A DNA stretch of 64,000 bases, taken from assembly GCA_963702575.1 (NCBI GenBank), contig CAVPCU010000002.1:186001-250000 (forward strand), read 5' to 3'. Below the pieces are notes generated by a model that ran no database searches, was not told the origin of the DNA, and worked only from the letters and a program-made list of their open reading frames with translations. Made by a program: the position numbers and the translations under genes. Within the stretch, counting starts at the first letter, position 1. The number at the start of each line of letters is the position of its first letter. Shown here one piece after another: positions 32,554-40,748 of this stretch. Source of the stretch: VRUE01 sp963702575. Its GTDB lineage: Bacteria > Actinomycetota > Thermoleophilia > Solirubrobacterales > 70-9.

Positions 32554-33982
32554 GAGCAGCCGTGGCGATCGCCTGCGCGGGGGCCTTCGTCGCCTTCCTC
32601 GACACGACGATCGTCAACATCGCCTTCCCCGACATCTCGGCGAGCTTCGCCGGGTCGGGGCGCGACGCGCTCTCCTGGGTGCTCGACGGCTATTTCGTCG
32701 TGATCGCCGCCCTGCTGGTCCCGGCCGGCGGCCTCGCCGACCGCTTCGGCCACCGGCGGATCTTCCTGCTCGGGATCGGCGGCTTCACCGCCGCCAGCCT
32801 GCTCTGCGCGGCGGCGCCGACGCTCGGCCTGCTGATCGCCTTCCGCGTCGTGCAGGGAATCGGCGCGGCGCTGATCGCCCCGGCCTCGCTGGCGATCGTC
32901 CTCGACAGCTTCCCCCCGAGCGCCGCGCGGCCGGCGTCGGCCTCTGGGGCGCCGCTGCGGCCGCGGCGGCCGCGGTCGGCCCGACCCTCGGCGGCGCGCT
33001 CGTGGTCGCCGCCGACTGGCGCCTCGTCTTCCTCGTCAACCTGCCGCTCGGCGCGGCGATTCTCCTCGCCGGTCGCCGCCGGCTGCCGGTCCCCCGAATC
33101 GCCGACACCCGTCTGCCCGACCTGCCCGGCGCGCTGATGCTGGCCATGAGCCTGGCGGCGATCACGCTGGCGATCGTCGAGGGCAACCAGTGGGGTTGGA
33201 CGTCTGCCGCGACGCTCGGCGCCTTCGCCGCCGGGGCGGTCCTGCTCGGCGGGATGGTCGCCCGCAGCAGGACCCATCCCCGCCCGATCGTCGAGCCGGC
33301 GCTGTTCGCCCACCGCTCCTTCCGCCTCGGCAACCTCGGCACGCTGCTCTTCGCCGCCGCCTTCTTCTCGCTGATCCTCGGCAACGTCCTCTTCCTCACC
33401 GGGGTCTGGGGCTACACCGTGCTGCAGGCCGGCGCGGCGACGCTGCCCGGGCCGGCGATGAGCACCGTCGTCGCCGGCCCCGCCGGGCGGCTCGCCGACC
33501 GCTTCGGCCACCGCGCGGTGATCGTCCCCGGCACGGTCTGCTTCGCCGCCGGGGTGATGGTCCTGCGCTCTGCCGGCGCCGAGCCCGATTGGCTCGGCCT
33601 CTGGCTGCCCGGTGCGGTCCTGACCGGGATCGGCATCGGCCTCGCCTTCCCGACCCTCGGCTCTGCCGCGGTCCGCGACGTCCCGGTCGACCGCTTCGCC
33701 ACCGCCAGCGCGGTCAACGCCGCCTTCCGCCAGGTCGGCGCCGTGCTCGGCACCGCGATCCTCGTCGCCATCGTCGGCGAACCCGCCACCCTCGCCGCCG
33801 CCCTCTCGGTCTCCAACGGCGCGTACCTCTTCTCGGTCTTCGCCGCGCTAGCCGCCGGCGGGATCGCGCTCGGCCTGCGCGGGCAGCGAGCGCCAGGTGC
33901 GCTCGGCGCCGGCGAGGGGGAGCGCCAGGCTGCGGTCGCCGGCGGCGACCTCGATCGCCTCGCCGCCGACCTTGCCGAGTAG
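32535..33982 (+). CDS. MFS drug exporter, DHA2/EmrB type (one frameshift)
   Basis: About 482 residues with ~12-14 membrane helices. N-terminal blocks AIACAGAFVAFLDTTIVNIAFPDIS (motif D1), GGLADRFGHRRIFLLG (motif A), RVVQGIGAALIAPASLAIV (motif B). One C is missing from a C-run near 32920; restored, ERRAAGVGLWGAAAAAAAAVGPTLGGALVVAADWRLVFLVNLPLG (motif C) is continuous. The start may be ATG 32535 or GTG 32562, which avoids coding across the operator. The last 45 codons overlap the 3' end of purL on the other strand by 135 bases. Regulated by the divergent TetR protein; substrate unknown. Confidence 0.85.
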
Positions 33983-36082
33983 GACGGCGCCGAGCGCCTC
34001 GAGGGCGTCGGCGTCGCCGCTGAGGAGGAAGCCGCCGGGGCCCTCGCCGAAGAGCGCCTCCTCGGGGGTGCAGCCGCGTTCGCGCAGCGGTTGCAGGTCG
34101 ACCCGGCAGCCGAGGCCGGCGCCGATCGCGCACTCGGCCAGGGCGCAGGCGAGGCCGCCGTCGCTGACGTCGTGGGCGGAGGAGAGCGTGCCGCCGCGAA
34201 CCGCCTCGCGGACGGTCGCGCAGGCCGCGGCGACCGCGACGATGTCGGGCTCGGGGAGGCCCGGCTCGAGCTCGCCGCGCAGCTTCGTCAGCTCCGAGCC
34301 GGCGAGATTCGGTTCGAAGGGACCGAGCAGGGCGATCGCGTCGCCCTCGCGGGCGAAGGCGCTCGGCGCGGCGCGCGCCGGGTCGGGCAGCTCGCCGACC
34401 ATGCCGACGACCGGAGTGGGGTAGATCGGCCCTTCCGGCCCCTCGTTGTAGAGGGAGACGTTGCCGCCGACGACGGGGACGCCGAGCGCCTCGCAGGTCT
34501 CGGCGAGGCCGCTCACCGCGCGGTCGAGCTGCCAGGCCGGGACCGGCTTCTCGGGGTTGCCGAAGTTGAGGCAGTTGGTCAGGCCGAGCGGCTCGGCGCC
34601 GGCGCAGGCGAGGTTCTGGGCGCACTCGAGCACAGCCTCGACCGTGCCGGCATGGGGATCGCAGGCGACCCGGCGGCCGTTGCCGTCGATCGAGACGGCG
34701 ATCGCGTTGCCCGCCTCGGGGATCGCCAGCACGGCGGCGTCGGCCAACTCCGGCCGCCGCGCAGTGCGCGAGCCGACGATCGAGTCGTACTGCTCGAAGG
34801 CCCAGCGCTTCGAGGCGATCGACGGGGAGGCGAGCAGGGCGAGCAGGATCGAGGCCGGGTTCGCCGGGTCGGCGCCGGGGCCAGCCGCCGCCGCTACCCG
34901 CTCGGCGAGCACGTCGCGGTTGCCGTAGATCCACTCGCGCGGCTCTTCGGGCTCGAGGTCATACAGCGGGCAGCCGTCGACCAGCGCCTCGACCGGCATC
35001 TCGCCGACGACCTCCTCTCCGCGCAGCACCCGCACCTGCCCGGAATCGGTGACGACGCCGATCTCCGCCGCGCCGGTCTGCCATTTCTCGCAGACGGCGA
35101 TCACCTCGGCGACGCGCGCCGGCTCGACCACCGCCAGCATCCGCTCCTGCGACTCGGAGACCATGATCTCGAAAGGCTCCATGTCGGCCTCGCGCAGCGG
35201 CACCCGCGCCACATCGAGGTCGATCCCGACCCCTCCGGCCGAGGCCATCTCCCCGGCCGAGGAGGTCAACCCGGCGGCGCCGAGGTCCTGCAGCGAGACC
35301 AGCAGGCCCTTCCCCAGCAGCTCGAGGCAGCACTCGAGCACCTTCGACTCCTCGAAGGGGTCGCCGATCTGCACCGTCGGCCGCTTCGCCTCGTCGCCCT
35401 CGCCCAGCTCGGCCGAGGCCAGCACCGAGGCGCCGCCGATCCCGTCGCGCCCGGTCGAGGCGCCCATCAGGACGACCGCGTTGCCGACCCCCGCCGCGGC
35501 CGCGCGCACCATCTCGTCCGTCCTCGCCAGCCCGACGCACATCGCGTTGACCAGGCAGTTGTGCTCGTAGGGCGCCTCGAAGTAGATCTCGCCGCCGACC
35601 GTGGCCACGCCGATCGAGTTGCCGTAGTGGCCGATCCCGCGCACCGCGCCGTCGAGCAGGTGACGCGAGCGGACCGAGTCGAGCTCGCCGAAGCGCAGCG
35701 AGTCGAGGATCGCGATCGGCCGCGCGCCGAGGGCGAAGACGTCGCGGAGGATGCCGCCGACGCCGGTGGCCGCCCCCTCGAACGGCTCGACCGCGCTCGG
35801 GTGGTTGTGCGACTCGACCTTGAAGGCGACCGCGTAGCCGCCGCCGACGTCGACCGCGCCGGCGTTCTCGCCCGGGCCCATCACGACCCGCTCGCCCTCG
35901 GTCGGCAGTCGCCCCAACAGCTTGCGCGAGTGCTTGTAGGAGCAGTGCTCGGACCAGAGCAGGCTGAACATCGCCAGCTCGACCCCGTTCGGCTCGCGCC
36001 CGAGCTGCTCGACGATGAGATCGAACTCGGCGTCGGTGAGCCCGAGCTCCCGGTGCGGCGAGCTGGCCGGTGGCGCGCTCAC
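33848..36082 (-). CDS. purL: phosphoribosylformylglycinamidine synthase II
   Basis: 744 residues, the small-type synthase subunit that works with PurQ and PurS to turn FGAR into FGAM. Recognisable blocks: LWSEHCSYKHSRKLL, VVMGPGENAGAVDVGGGYAVAFKVESHNHPSAVEPF (ATP and metal), GAATGVGGILRDVFALGARPIA, NCLVNAMCVG, GASTGRDGIGGASVLAS, LQDLGAAGLTSSAGEMA, GLTNCLNFGNPEKP, VPVVGGNVSLYNEGPEGPIYPTPVVGMVG, SAHDVSDGGLACALAECA. Full length, no frameshift. Starts four bases into the purQ stop (ATGA overlap). The 3' end runs 135 bases into the convergent MFS frame. Confidence 0.97.
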   Translation of the reverse strand: MSAPPASSPHRELGLTDAEFDLIVEQLGREPNGVELAMFSLLWSEHCSYKHSRKLLGRLPTEGERVVMGPGENAGAVDVGGGYAVAFKVESHNHPSAVEPFEGAATGVGGILRDVFALGARPIAILDSLRFGELDSVRSRHLLDGAVRGIGHYGNSIGVATVGGEIYFEAPYEHNCLVNAMCVGLARTDEMVRAAAAGVGNAVVLMGASTGRDGIGGASVLASAELGEGDEAKRPTVQIGDPFEESKVLECCLELLGKGLLVSLQDLGAAGLTSSAGEMASAGGVGIDLDVARVPLREADMEPFEIMVSESQERMLAVVEPARVAEVIAVCEKWQTGAAEIGVVTDSGQVRVLRGEEVVGEMPVEALVDGCPLYDLEPEEPREWIYGNRDVLAERVAAAAGPGADPANPASILLALLASPSIASKRWAFEQYDSIVGSRTARRPELADAAVLAIPEAGNAIAVSIDGNGRRVACDPHAGTVEAVLECAQNLACAGAEPLGLTNCLNFGNPEKPVPAWQLDRAVSGLAETCEALGVPVVGGNVSLYNEGPEGPIYPTPVVGMVGELPDPARAAPSAFAREGDAIALLGPFEPNLAGSELTKLRGELEPGLPEPDIVAVAAACATVREAVRGGTLSSAHDVSDGGLACALAECAIGAGLGCRVDLQPLRERGCTPEEALFGEGPGGFLLSGDADALEALGAVLLGKVGGEAIEVAAGDRSLALPLAGAERTWRSLPAQAERDPAGG

Positions 36083-36747
36083 GCTCGCACCCCGGCGACG
36101 GCCTCGAAGACCCGCAGCCCGTCGGTCGATCCCGTCATCGGGTCGACCGCGTGCTCGGGGTGGGGCATCAGGCCGAGCACGTTGCCGGCCGAGTTCCGCA
36201 CCCCGGCGATGTCGCGCGCCGAGCCGTTCGGGTTCTGCCCCGGCGCGTAGCGGAACGCCACCTGCCCGTTCGCCTCCAGCGAGTCGAGCATCGCCTCCGG
36301 CGCCCAGTACCGCCCTTCCCCGTGCTTGGCCGGGATCGAGAGCCGCCGCTCAGCCTCATCGCAGCCTTTTCCCCCGTCCAGTGGGGAAAAGGCAGCAATC
36401 AAATCGACCTGGCGGCAGACGAAGCGGAGGCCCTCGTTGCGCAGGAGGGCGCCGGGGAGGAGGCCGGTCTCGCAGAGGACCTGGAAGCCGTTGCAGATGC
36501 CCAGCACGGGACCGCCGGCCGCGGCGAACTCCGCCACCGCCGCCATCGCCGGCGAGAAGCGGGCGATCGCGCCGGCCCGCAGGTAGTCGCCGTAGGAGAA
36601 GCCGCCGGGGACGACGACCGCGTCGACGCCGGAGAGGTCGCCCTCCTCGTGCCAGACCAGCCGCGCCTCGCCGCCGGCCAGCTCGCAGGCGCGCACCGCG
36701 TCCCGCTCGTCGCAGGAGCCGGGGAACTGGAGCACCCCCCAAACCAT
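36079..36747 (-). CDS. purQ: phosphoribosylformylglycinamidine synthase I (glutaminase)
   Basis: 222 residues; supplies ammonia to PurL. Class I amidotransferase motifs: VVVPGGFSYGDYLRAGAIARFSP, nucleophile Cys in GPVLGICNGFQVLCE, and LGLMPHPEHAVDP with the catalytic His-Glu. Odd feature: the usual asparagine/FT-containing loop after CRxVxL is replaced by IAAFSPLDGGKGCDEAE, encoded by a perfect 11-base inverted repeat (36364-36374/36383-36393) of AT-rich arms. Overlaps purS by one base and purL by four. Confidence 0.95.
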   Translation of the reverse strand: MVWGVLQFPGSCDERDAVRACELAGGEARLVWHEEGDLSGVDAVVVPGGFSYGDYLRAGAIARFSPAMAAVAEFAAAGGPVLGICNGFQVLCETGLLPGALLRNEGLRFVCRQVDLIAAFSPLDGGKGCDEAERRLSIPAKHGEGRYWAPEAMLDSLEANGQVAFRYAPGQNPNGSARDIAGVRNSAGNVLGLMPHPEHAVDPMTGSTDGLRVFEAVAGVRA

Positions 36748-36980
36748 CAGCCGCCGTCGATGCTCTCGATCTCGAAGTCCTCGATCAGCGGGTTGGCGAG
36801 CAGCTTCTCGCAGAGCTCCGGCAGCCGCGCCGGGTCCTCGGCTTCCAGCTCGACCATCCGCCCGACCCGCACGTGTCCGACCCCCTCGAAGCCGAGCGCC
36901 GGCAGCGCCCGCTCGACCGCCTTGCCCTGCGGGTCGAGGATCCCCTCCTTCGGCCGGATCAGGACCCGGGCTTTCGCCAT
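36747..36980 (-). CDS. purS: phosphoribosylformylglycinamidine synthase subunit PurS
   Basis: 77 residues, MAKARVLIRPKEGILDPQGKAVERALPALGFEGVGHVRVGRMVELEAED...; the small dimeric scaffold that joins PurL and PurQ. Short start chosen because it begins exactly at the conserved family N-terminus and two bases after the purC stop; the same frame extends far upstream only as a shadow. The stop overlaps the purQ start (TGATG). Confidence 0.95.
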   Translation of the reverse strand: MAKARVLIRPKEGILDPQGKAVERALPALGFEGVGHVRVGRMVELEAEDPARLPELCEKLLANPLIEDFEIESIDGG

Positions 36981-36982
36981 GG

Positions 36983-37834
36983 CTAGAAGCTGCGCTCCGT
37001 GATCCGCTCGTAGGCCTCGACGTACTTCGCCCGCGTCTGCTCGATCACGTCGGGCGGCAGCTCGGGCGCCGGGGGCCTGTGGTCCCAGCCGGCGGCGTCG
37101 GCCCAGTCGCGGACGAACTGCTTGTCGAAGGAGGGCTGCGTCTGACCTGGCGCGTAGCGGTCGGCCGGCCAGAAGCGCGAGGAGTCGGGGGTGAGGACCT
37201 CGTCGCCGAGGACGATCTCGGCGCCGGCGTGGCGGCCGAACTCGAACTTGGTGTCGGCGAGGACGATCCCCCGCTCGGCCGCGTGCTCCGCCCCGCGGCT
37301 GTAGACCTCGATCGAGATCCGCCGCAGCTCCTCCATCAGCGCCCGGTCGCCGACGATCTCGGCCGCGCGCTCGAAGTCGACGTTCTCGTCGTGGTCGCCG
37401 ATCTCGGCCTTGGTCGCCGGGGTGAAGATCGGCTCCGGCAGCTTGTCGGACTCCAGCAGGTTGGGCGGCAGCTCGATCCCGCAGACCGCGCCGTCCGCCT
37501 TGTATTCCTTCCAGCCCGACCCCGAGAGGTAGCCGCGCACGACGCACTCGACCGGGTACATCTCCAGCCGCCGCACCCGCATCCCCCGTTCGGCGACCTC
37601 CTCGGGCACGTCGGCGGAGAGGAAGTGGTTGGGGACGATGTCGCCGGTCAGCTCGAACCAGAATTCCGACATCCGGTTGAGCACCTTCCCCTTGTCGGGG
37701 ATCGGCGTCGGCATCACCACGTCGTAGATCGAGATCCGGTCCGAGGCGACCATCAGCAGGTCGTCCCCCCACTCATAGATCTCGCGCACCTTGCCGGACG
37801 AGTGGAGCTTCAGATCTGCGACCGCGGTCGGCAC
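36983..37834 (-). CDS. purC: phosphoribosylaminoimidazole-succinocarboxamide synthase
   Basis: ~283 residues joining aspartate to CAIR. Blocks: KLHSSGKVREIYEWGDDLLMVASDRISIYDV (ATP loop), TPIPDKGKVLNRMSEFWF, EMYPVECVVRGYLSGSGWKEYK, LPEPIFTPATKAEIGDHDENVDF, GIVLADTKFEFG, EVLTPDSSRFWPADRYAPGQTQPSFDKQFVRDW. I prefer the GTG at 37834, with TAGCAT seven bases upstream, over the GTG at 37858. Head of the purC-purS-purQ-purL run. Confidence 0.95.
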   Translation of the reverse strand: MPTAVADLKLHSSGKVREIYEWGDDLLMVASDRISIYDVVMPTPIPDKGKVLNRMSEFWFELTGDIVPNHFLSADVPEEVAERGMRVRRLEMYPVECVVRGYLSGSGWKEYKADGAVCGIELPPNLLESDKLPEPIFTPATKAEIGDHDENVDFERAAEIVGDRALMEELRRISIEVYSRGAEHAAERGIVLADTKFEFGRHAGAEIVLGDEVLTPDSSRFWPADRYAPGQTQPSFDKQFVRDWADAAGWDHRPPAPELPPDVIEQTRAKYVEAYERITERSF

Positions 37835-37905
37835 GGGGCCGATGCTAGCTGCCCGCACGGCGAAGCCGTGGACTGGCTCGCCAGCCAGTTTCGTAGACTG
37901 TGCGC

Positions 37906-39237
37906 GTGCCGCTGCCGCCCGAACCGAAGAGCTCGCCGCTGGTGCAGACCCTGCGCTGGTCGTTCCGGCCGCTGCCCTTCATGCAGGAGTGCCGGGAGAA
38001 GATCGGCGACTCGTTCAGCGTCAAGTTCGTCAGCTTCGAGCGGCCGATGGTGATGATCTCCGACCCGGCGGCGATCAAGGCGCTCTATACGGAGCGCGAG
38101 CACGGCCTGCCTCCCGGTCGCGAGGTCGTGCTGACGCCGATCGTCGGACCTCGCTCGGTGCTGGTGATCGAGGGCAAGGACCACCTCGCCCACCGCAAGC
38201 TGATGCTGCCGCCCTTCCACGGCGAGCAGATGCGCTCCTACGAGCCGATCGTCAGCGAGATCGTCGACGCCGAGATCGATTCCTGGCCGCTCGGCGAGCA
38301 GTTCGCGATCCATCCGCGGATGCAGGCGGTCACTCTCGAGGTGATCCTCCGCGTCGTCTTCGGCGTCGCCGAGGGGCCGCGGCTGGAGCGCCTGCGCGTC
38401 GTCCTCACCAAGGTGCTGGAGGAGACCGCCTCTCCCTTCACGCAGCTGATCGGGCTGGCCTCGCGCCGCTTCGGCGGCCGCGGGCCCTGGGCCAAATTCG
38501 AGGGTCAGCTGAAGGCGGTCGACGACCTGCTCTACGCGGAGATCGCCGAGCGCCGCGCCACGGGGGATTTCGAGGAGCGCGACGACATCCTCTCGCTGCT
38601 GATGCAGGCCCGCTTCGAGGACGGCGAGGGGATGGGCGACTCCGACCTGCGCGACCAGCTGATGACGCTGCTGCTGGCGGGCCACGAGACGACGGCGACG
38701 GCGCTCGCCTGGACCTTCGACCTGCTGCTCCGCCACCCGCGCGAGCTCGGCCGCCTGCGCGACTCGCTCGAGGCGGGCGAGGACGAGTACATGCGGGCCG
38801 TCATCTCCGAGTCGCTGCGGCTGCGCCCGGTGGTGCCGCTAGCCGGCCGCCGCCTCGCCAAGGACCTCGTCGCCGACGGGCTCGAGCTGCCCGCCGGCAC
38901 CGACGTCACCCCGGCGATCTGGCTGGCGCACACCCGCGCCGATGTCTACCCGGAGCCCTTCGCCTTCCGCCCCGAGCGCTTCATCGACGACCCGCCCGAC
39001 ACCTACGCCTGGATCCCCTTCGGCGGCGGCATCCGCCGCTGCCTCGGCGCCGCCTTCGCCGAGTTCGAGATGCGGATCGTCCTGCGCGAGGTCCTCGCTC
39101 GCTGCGAGCTGCACAAGGCCAGCCCGGCGCCGGAGAAGATCGGCCGCCGCAACATCACCCTCTCGCCGCGCGGCGGCACCCCGGTGGTCGTCACCGCCCG
39201 CCACCCGGCGCGCGAGCTCGAGCCACTCGTCGCTTAG
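37906..39237 (+). CDS. cytochrome P450
   Basis: ~443 residues. All P450 landmarks are visible: I-helix LLAGHETTATALAWTF, ExxR in ISESLRLRPVV, PERF in FRPERFIDD, and the heme loop FGGGIRRCLGAAFAEFEMR with the cysteine ligand. The N-terminus is soluble (no membrane anchor). GTG 37906 is preferred since TAGACT ends exactly six bases upstream (leaderless); GTG 37900 is also possible. Substrate and redox partner unknown; CYP class not assignable by eye, though the long AIWLAHTRADVYPEPFAF region resembles CYP110/CYP4-like bacterial enzymes. Encoded divergently from purC and convergent with a small thioredoxin-fold gene. Confidence 0.93.
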   Translation: MPLPPEPKSSPLVQTLRWSFRPLPFMQECREKIGDSFSVKFVSFERPMVMISDPAAIKALYTEREHGLPPGREVVLTPIVGPRSVLVIEGKDHLAHRKLMLPPFHGEQMRSYEPIVSEIVDAEIDSWPLGEQFAIHPRMQAVTLEVILRVVFGVAEGPRLERLRVVLTKVLEETASPFTQLIGLASRRFGGRGPWAKFEGQLKAVDDLLYAEIAERRATGDFEERDDILSLLMQARFEDGEGMGDSDLRDQLMTLLLAGHETTATALAWTFDLLLRHPRELGRLRDSLEAGEDEYMRAVISESLRLRPVVPLAGRRLAKDLVADGLELPAGTDVTPAIWLAHTRADVYPEPFAFRPERFIDDPPDTYAWIPFGGGIRRCLGAAFAEFEMRIVLREVLARCELHKASPAPEKIGRRNITLSPRGGTPVVVTARHPARELEPLVA

Positions 39238-39530
39238 GCGCTGGCCCTGGCGGCCGGGTGCTCGTGCGCCCAGCGGGCGATCGTGCCCGAGCCGGAGACG
39301 ACCTCGCCGTCGTCGAGCACCAGGATCGGCACCTCGTTGGTGCCGCTCAGCCGCTTCACCTCGGCCCGGTCCTCGTCGCGCCGAGCCCAGGTCCAGGGCA
39401 TCAGCCGGTAGCCGCCGACGACCTTCAGCTCGTACTCGTACCCGGCGTCGTCGAGCGCCTTCCCCGCCCGCCCGCACGGATGCCCGAGCGACGCGGCGTG
39501 CTTCTTCTGCCCGCAGGTGTAGAGGACCAT
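39234..39530 (-). CDS. glutaredoxin/GST N-domain-like protein
   Basis: 98 residues, MVLYTCGQKKHAASLGHPCGRAGKALDDAGYEYELKVVGG...NEVPILVLDDGEVVSGSGTIARWAHEHP. This is a thioredoxin fold with the cis-Pro in VPILV and a C-terminal SGSGTIARW typical of glutathione S-transferase N-domains. CGQKKH replaces the usual CxxC active site and a second Cys is at HPCG. The ATG at 39530 is chosen as the start of the fold. Stop overlaps the P450 stop in TTAG (39234-39237). A redox role next to the P450 is possible but unproved. Confidence 0.75.
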   Translation of the reverse strand: MVLYTCGQKKHAASLGHPCGRAGKALDDAGYEYELKVVGGYRLMPWTWARRDEDRAEVKRLSGTNEVPILVLDDGEVVSGSGTIARWAHEHPAARASA

Positions 39531-39579
39531 GGGCCGCAGCCTAACGGGCACCGACACAGAGTGCCAGATGGTCGCTTCG

Positions 39580-39647
39580 AATGGATGATTTGTCATTCAT
39601 ATAGCTGTTATTTCATTTATATGAATGATAAAATGTCCATCCATATG
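39580..39647. promoter_or_regulatory. AT-rich long inverted repeat at start of HTH-nucleotidyltransferase gene
   Basis: TCATTCATATA (39593-39603) and TATATGAATGA (39618-39628) are perfect arms with a 14-base spacer; the symmetry extends imperfectly outward through ATGGATG and CATCCAT. The ~65-base island is far more AT-rich than its surroundings. TAAAAT (39629-39634) is a plausible -10 ten bases before the ATG at 39645. It is probably an operator for the HTH protein or its complex. Confidence 0.65.
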
Positions 39648-40277
39648 GACGTCTCCAGGCCCTTCACGGCACTAATGCCAGCACTCGACAGTGCCGTCCT
39701 CTCGATTCTCGCCCAGACCTCGCGACCCCGCACGGGTCGCGAGATCGCCCTAGTCGCAGATCGCTCGCCGGCCGGCGTCCGCTCTGTCCTCGAGCGTCTT
39801 GTCGAGCAAGGCTTGGTGGATCGCGAGAAGGCAGGTAAGGCATTCGTCTACACGTTGAACCGCGAACACCTTGCGGCGCCGGCTATCGAAACGTTGGCCA
39901 ATCTCCGCCCCGGCTTGTTCGAACGTTTACGGCGGGAGATCGCCGGCTGGGAGATCGCCCCAATGCACGCTTCCCTCTTCGGGTCGACGGCCAGGGGAGA
40001 CGGCGACGAGACCAGCGACATCGATCTCTTCGTCGTTCGCCCGGCGACGGTCGGTGAGGATGACGACACCTGGCGAAATCAGGTGGACGGTTTGGCGGAA
40101 GGGGTGAGGCGCTGGACGGGGAACCACGCCGGCATGGCCGAGCTGTCCACCGATCAACTCGCGAGCCTGAGGAAACGCCGCCCCCCGGTCCTCAGGGAGC
40201 TCGACGCCGACGCGATCACTCTCGCGGGGCCCGAGGTGGGAGCCATCCTGCGCGGAAGGACCGATGGCGCGCCCTAG
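39645..40277 (+). CDS. winged-helix domain fused to MNT-type nucleotidyltransferase (antitoxin-like)
   Basis: 210 residues; MDVSRPFTALMPALDSAVLSILAQ is used as the start (ATGs at 39621 and 39633 lie in the palindrome). Residues ~20-85 form a winged helix (RTGREIALVADRSPAGVRSVLERLVEQGLVDREKAGKAFVYTLNREH). Residues ~105-210 form a minimal nucleotidyltransferase, with GSTARGDGDETSDIDLFVV giving the GS and DxD residues. In MNT-HEPN systems the nucleotidyltransferase modifies and silences the HEPN toxin. Here the HTH would add transcriptional control through the palindrome at the start. Overlaps the next gene by 14 bases. Confidence 0.8.
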   Translation: MDVSRPFTALMPALDSAVLSILAQTSRPRTGREIALVADRSPAGVRSVLERLVEQGLVDREKAGKAFVYTLNREHLAAPAIETLANLRPGLFERLRREIAGWEIAPMHASLFGSTARGDGDETSDIDLFVVRPATVGEDDDTWRNQVDGLAEGVRRWTGNHAGMAELSTDQLASLRKRRPPVLRELDADAITLAGPEVGAILRGRTDGAP

Positions 40278-40687
40278 CAACCGAACGCAGCCGTGCTCAG
40301 CGCGCGAGGCGCGAAGCCGGCGCAGTCACGCGCGCAAGTTCCTCGAAGTTGCCGAGATAGCGGCGAGCGAGCATGACCATGACCCCGAATACGCAAGCGT
40401 CGCCGCGTCACTCGCGATCCTTGCCGGCATCGCTGCCTCCGATGCCGCCTGCTGCAGGGCGCTGGGCGAGCGCTCGCGAGCCGCAGACCATCACGACGCC
40501 GAGTCCTTACTCACGGCAGATTTCCCCCGGAGGAACCACCGCAGCGAGAAGTCTAGAAAAGTTGATCGACCTCAAGGACGCAGCCCATTACGGCTTTGTA
40601 GACGTCAGTCGACACGAGCTTCGGAAAGCCCTGCGTCAAGCCCGATCGCTGATCGAGTTTGCCGACGACGTCATAAGTAAGCCTTGA
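40264..40687 (+). CDS. HEPN-like partner of the nucleotidyltransferase (one frameshift)
   Basis: ~140 residues when read across a single-base shift near 40515-40540. The N-terminal part SHARKFLEVAEIAASEHDHDPEYASVAASLAILAGIAASDAACCRALGERSRAADHHDAESLL passes into SPGGTTAARSLEKLIDLKDAAHYGFVDVSRHELRKALRQARSLIEFADDV. The helical layout, AGIAASDAACC and LKDAAHYG are typical of HEPN proteins paired with HTH-MNT antitoxins. No clear Rx4-6H RNase motif was seen, so toxin activity is uncertain. The ATG overlaps the upstream gene. Confidence 0.6.
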
Positions 40688-40748
40688 CCTTCATCGCCAT
40701 CACCCAGACGCGGCCCAGTGCCCGGTTATTCGCGCTACCTTGCTAACC

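Noticed and set aside
28142..36250. Plus-strand open frames of 576, 598 and 719 codons opposite purH, purF/purN and purL
   Set aside because: Antisense shadows caused by third-position GC bias; the purine genes on the minus strand are unmistakable.
39621..39644. Upstream ATGs (39621, 39633) as start of the HTH-nucleotidyltransferase
   Set aside because: They lie within the operator-like palindrome and the -10-like TAAAAT; the protein family begins near MDVSRPF.
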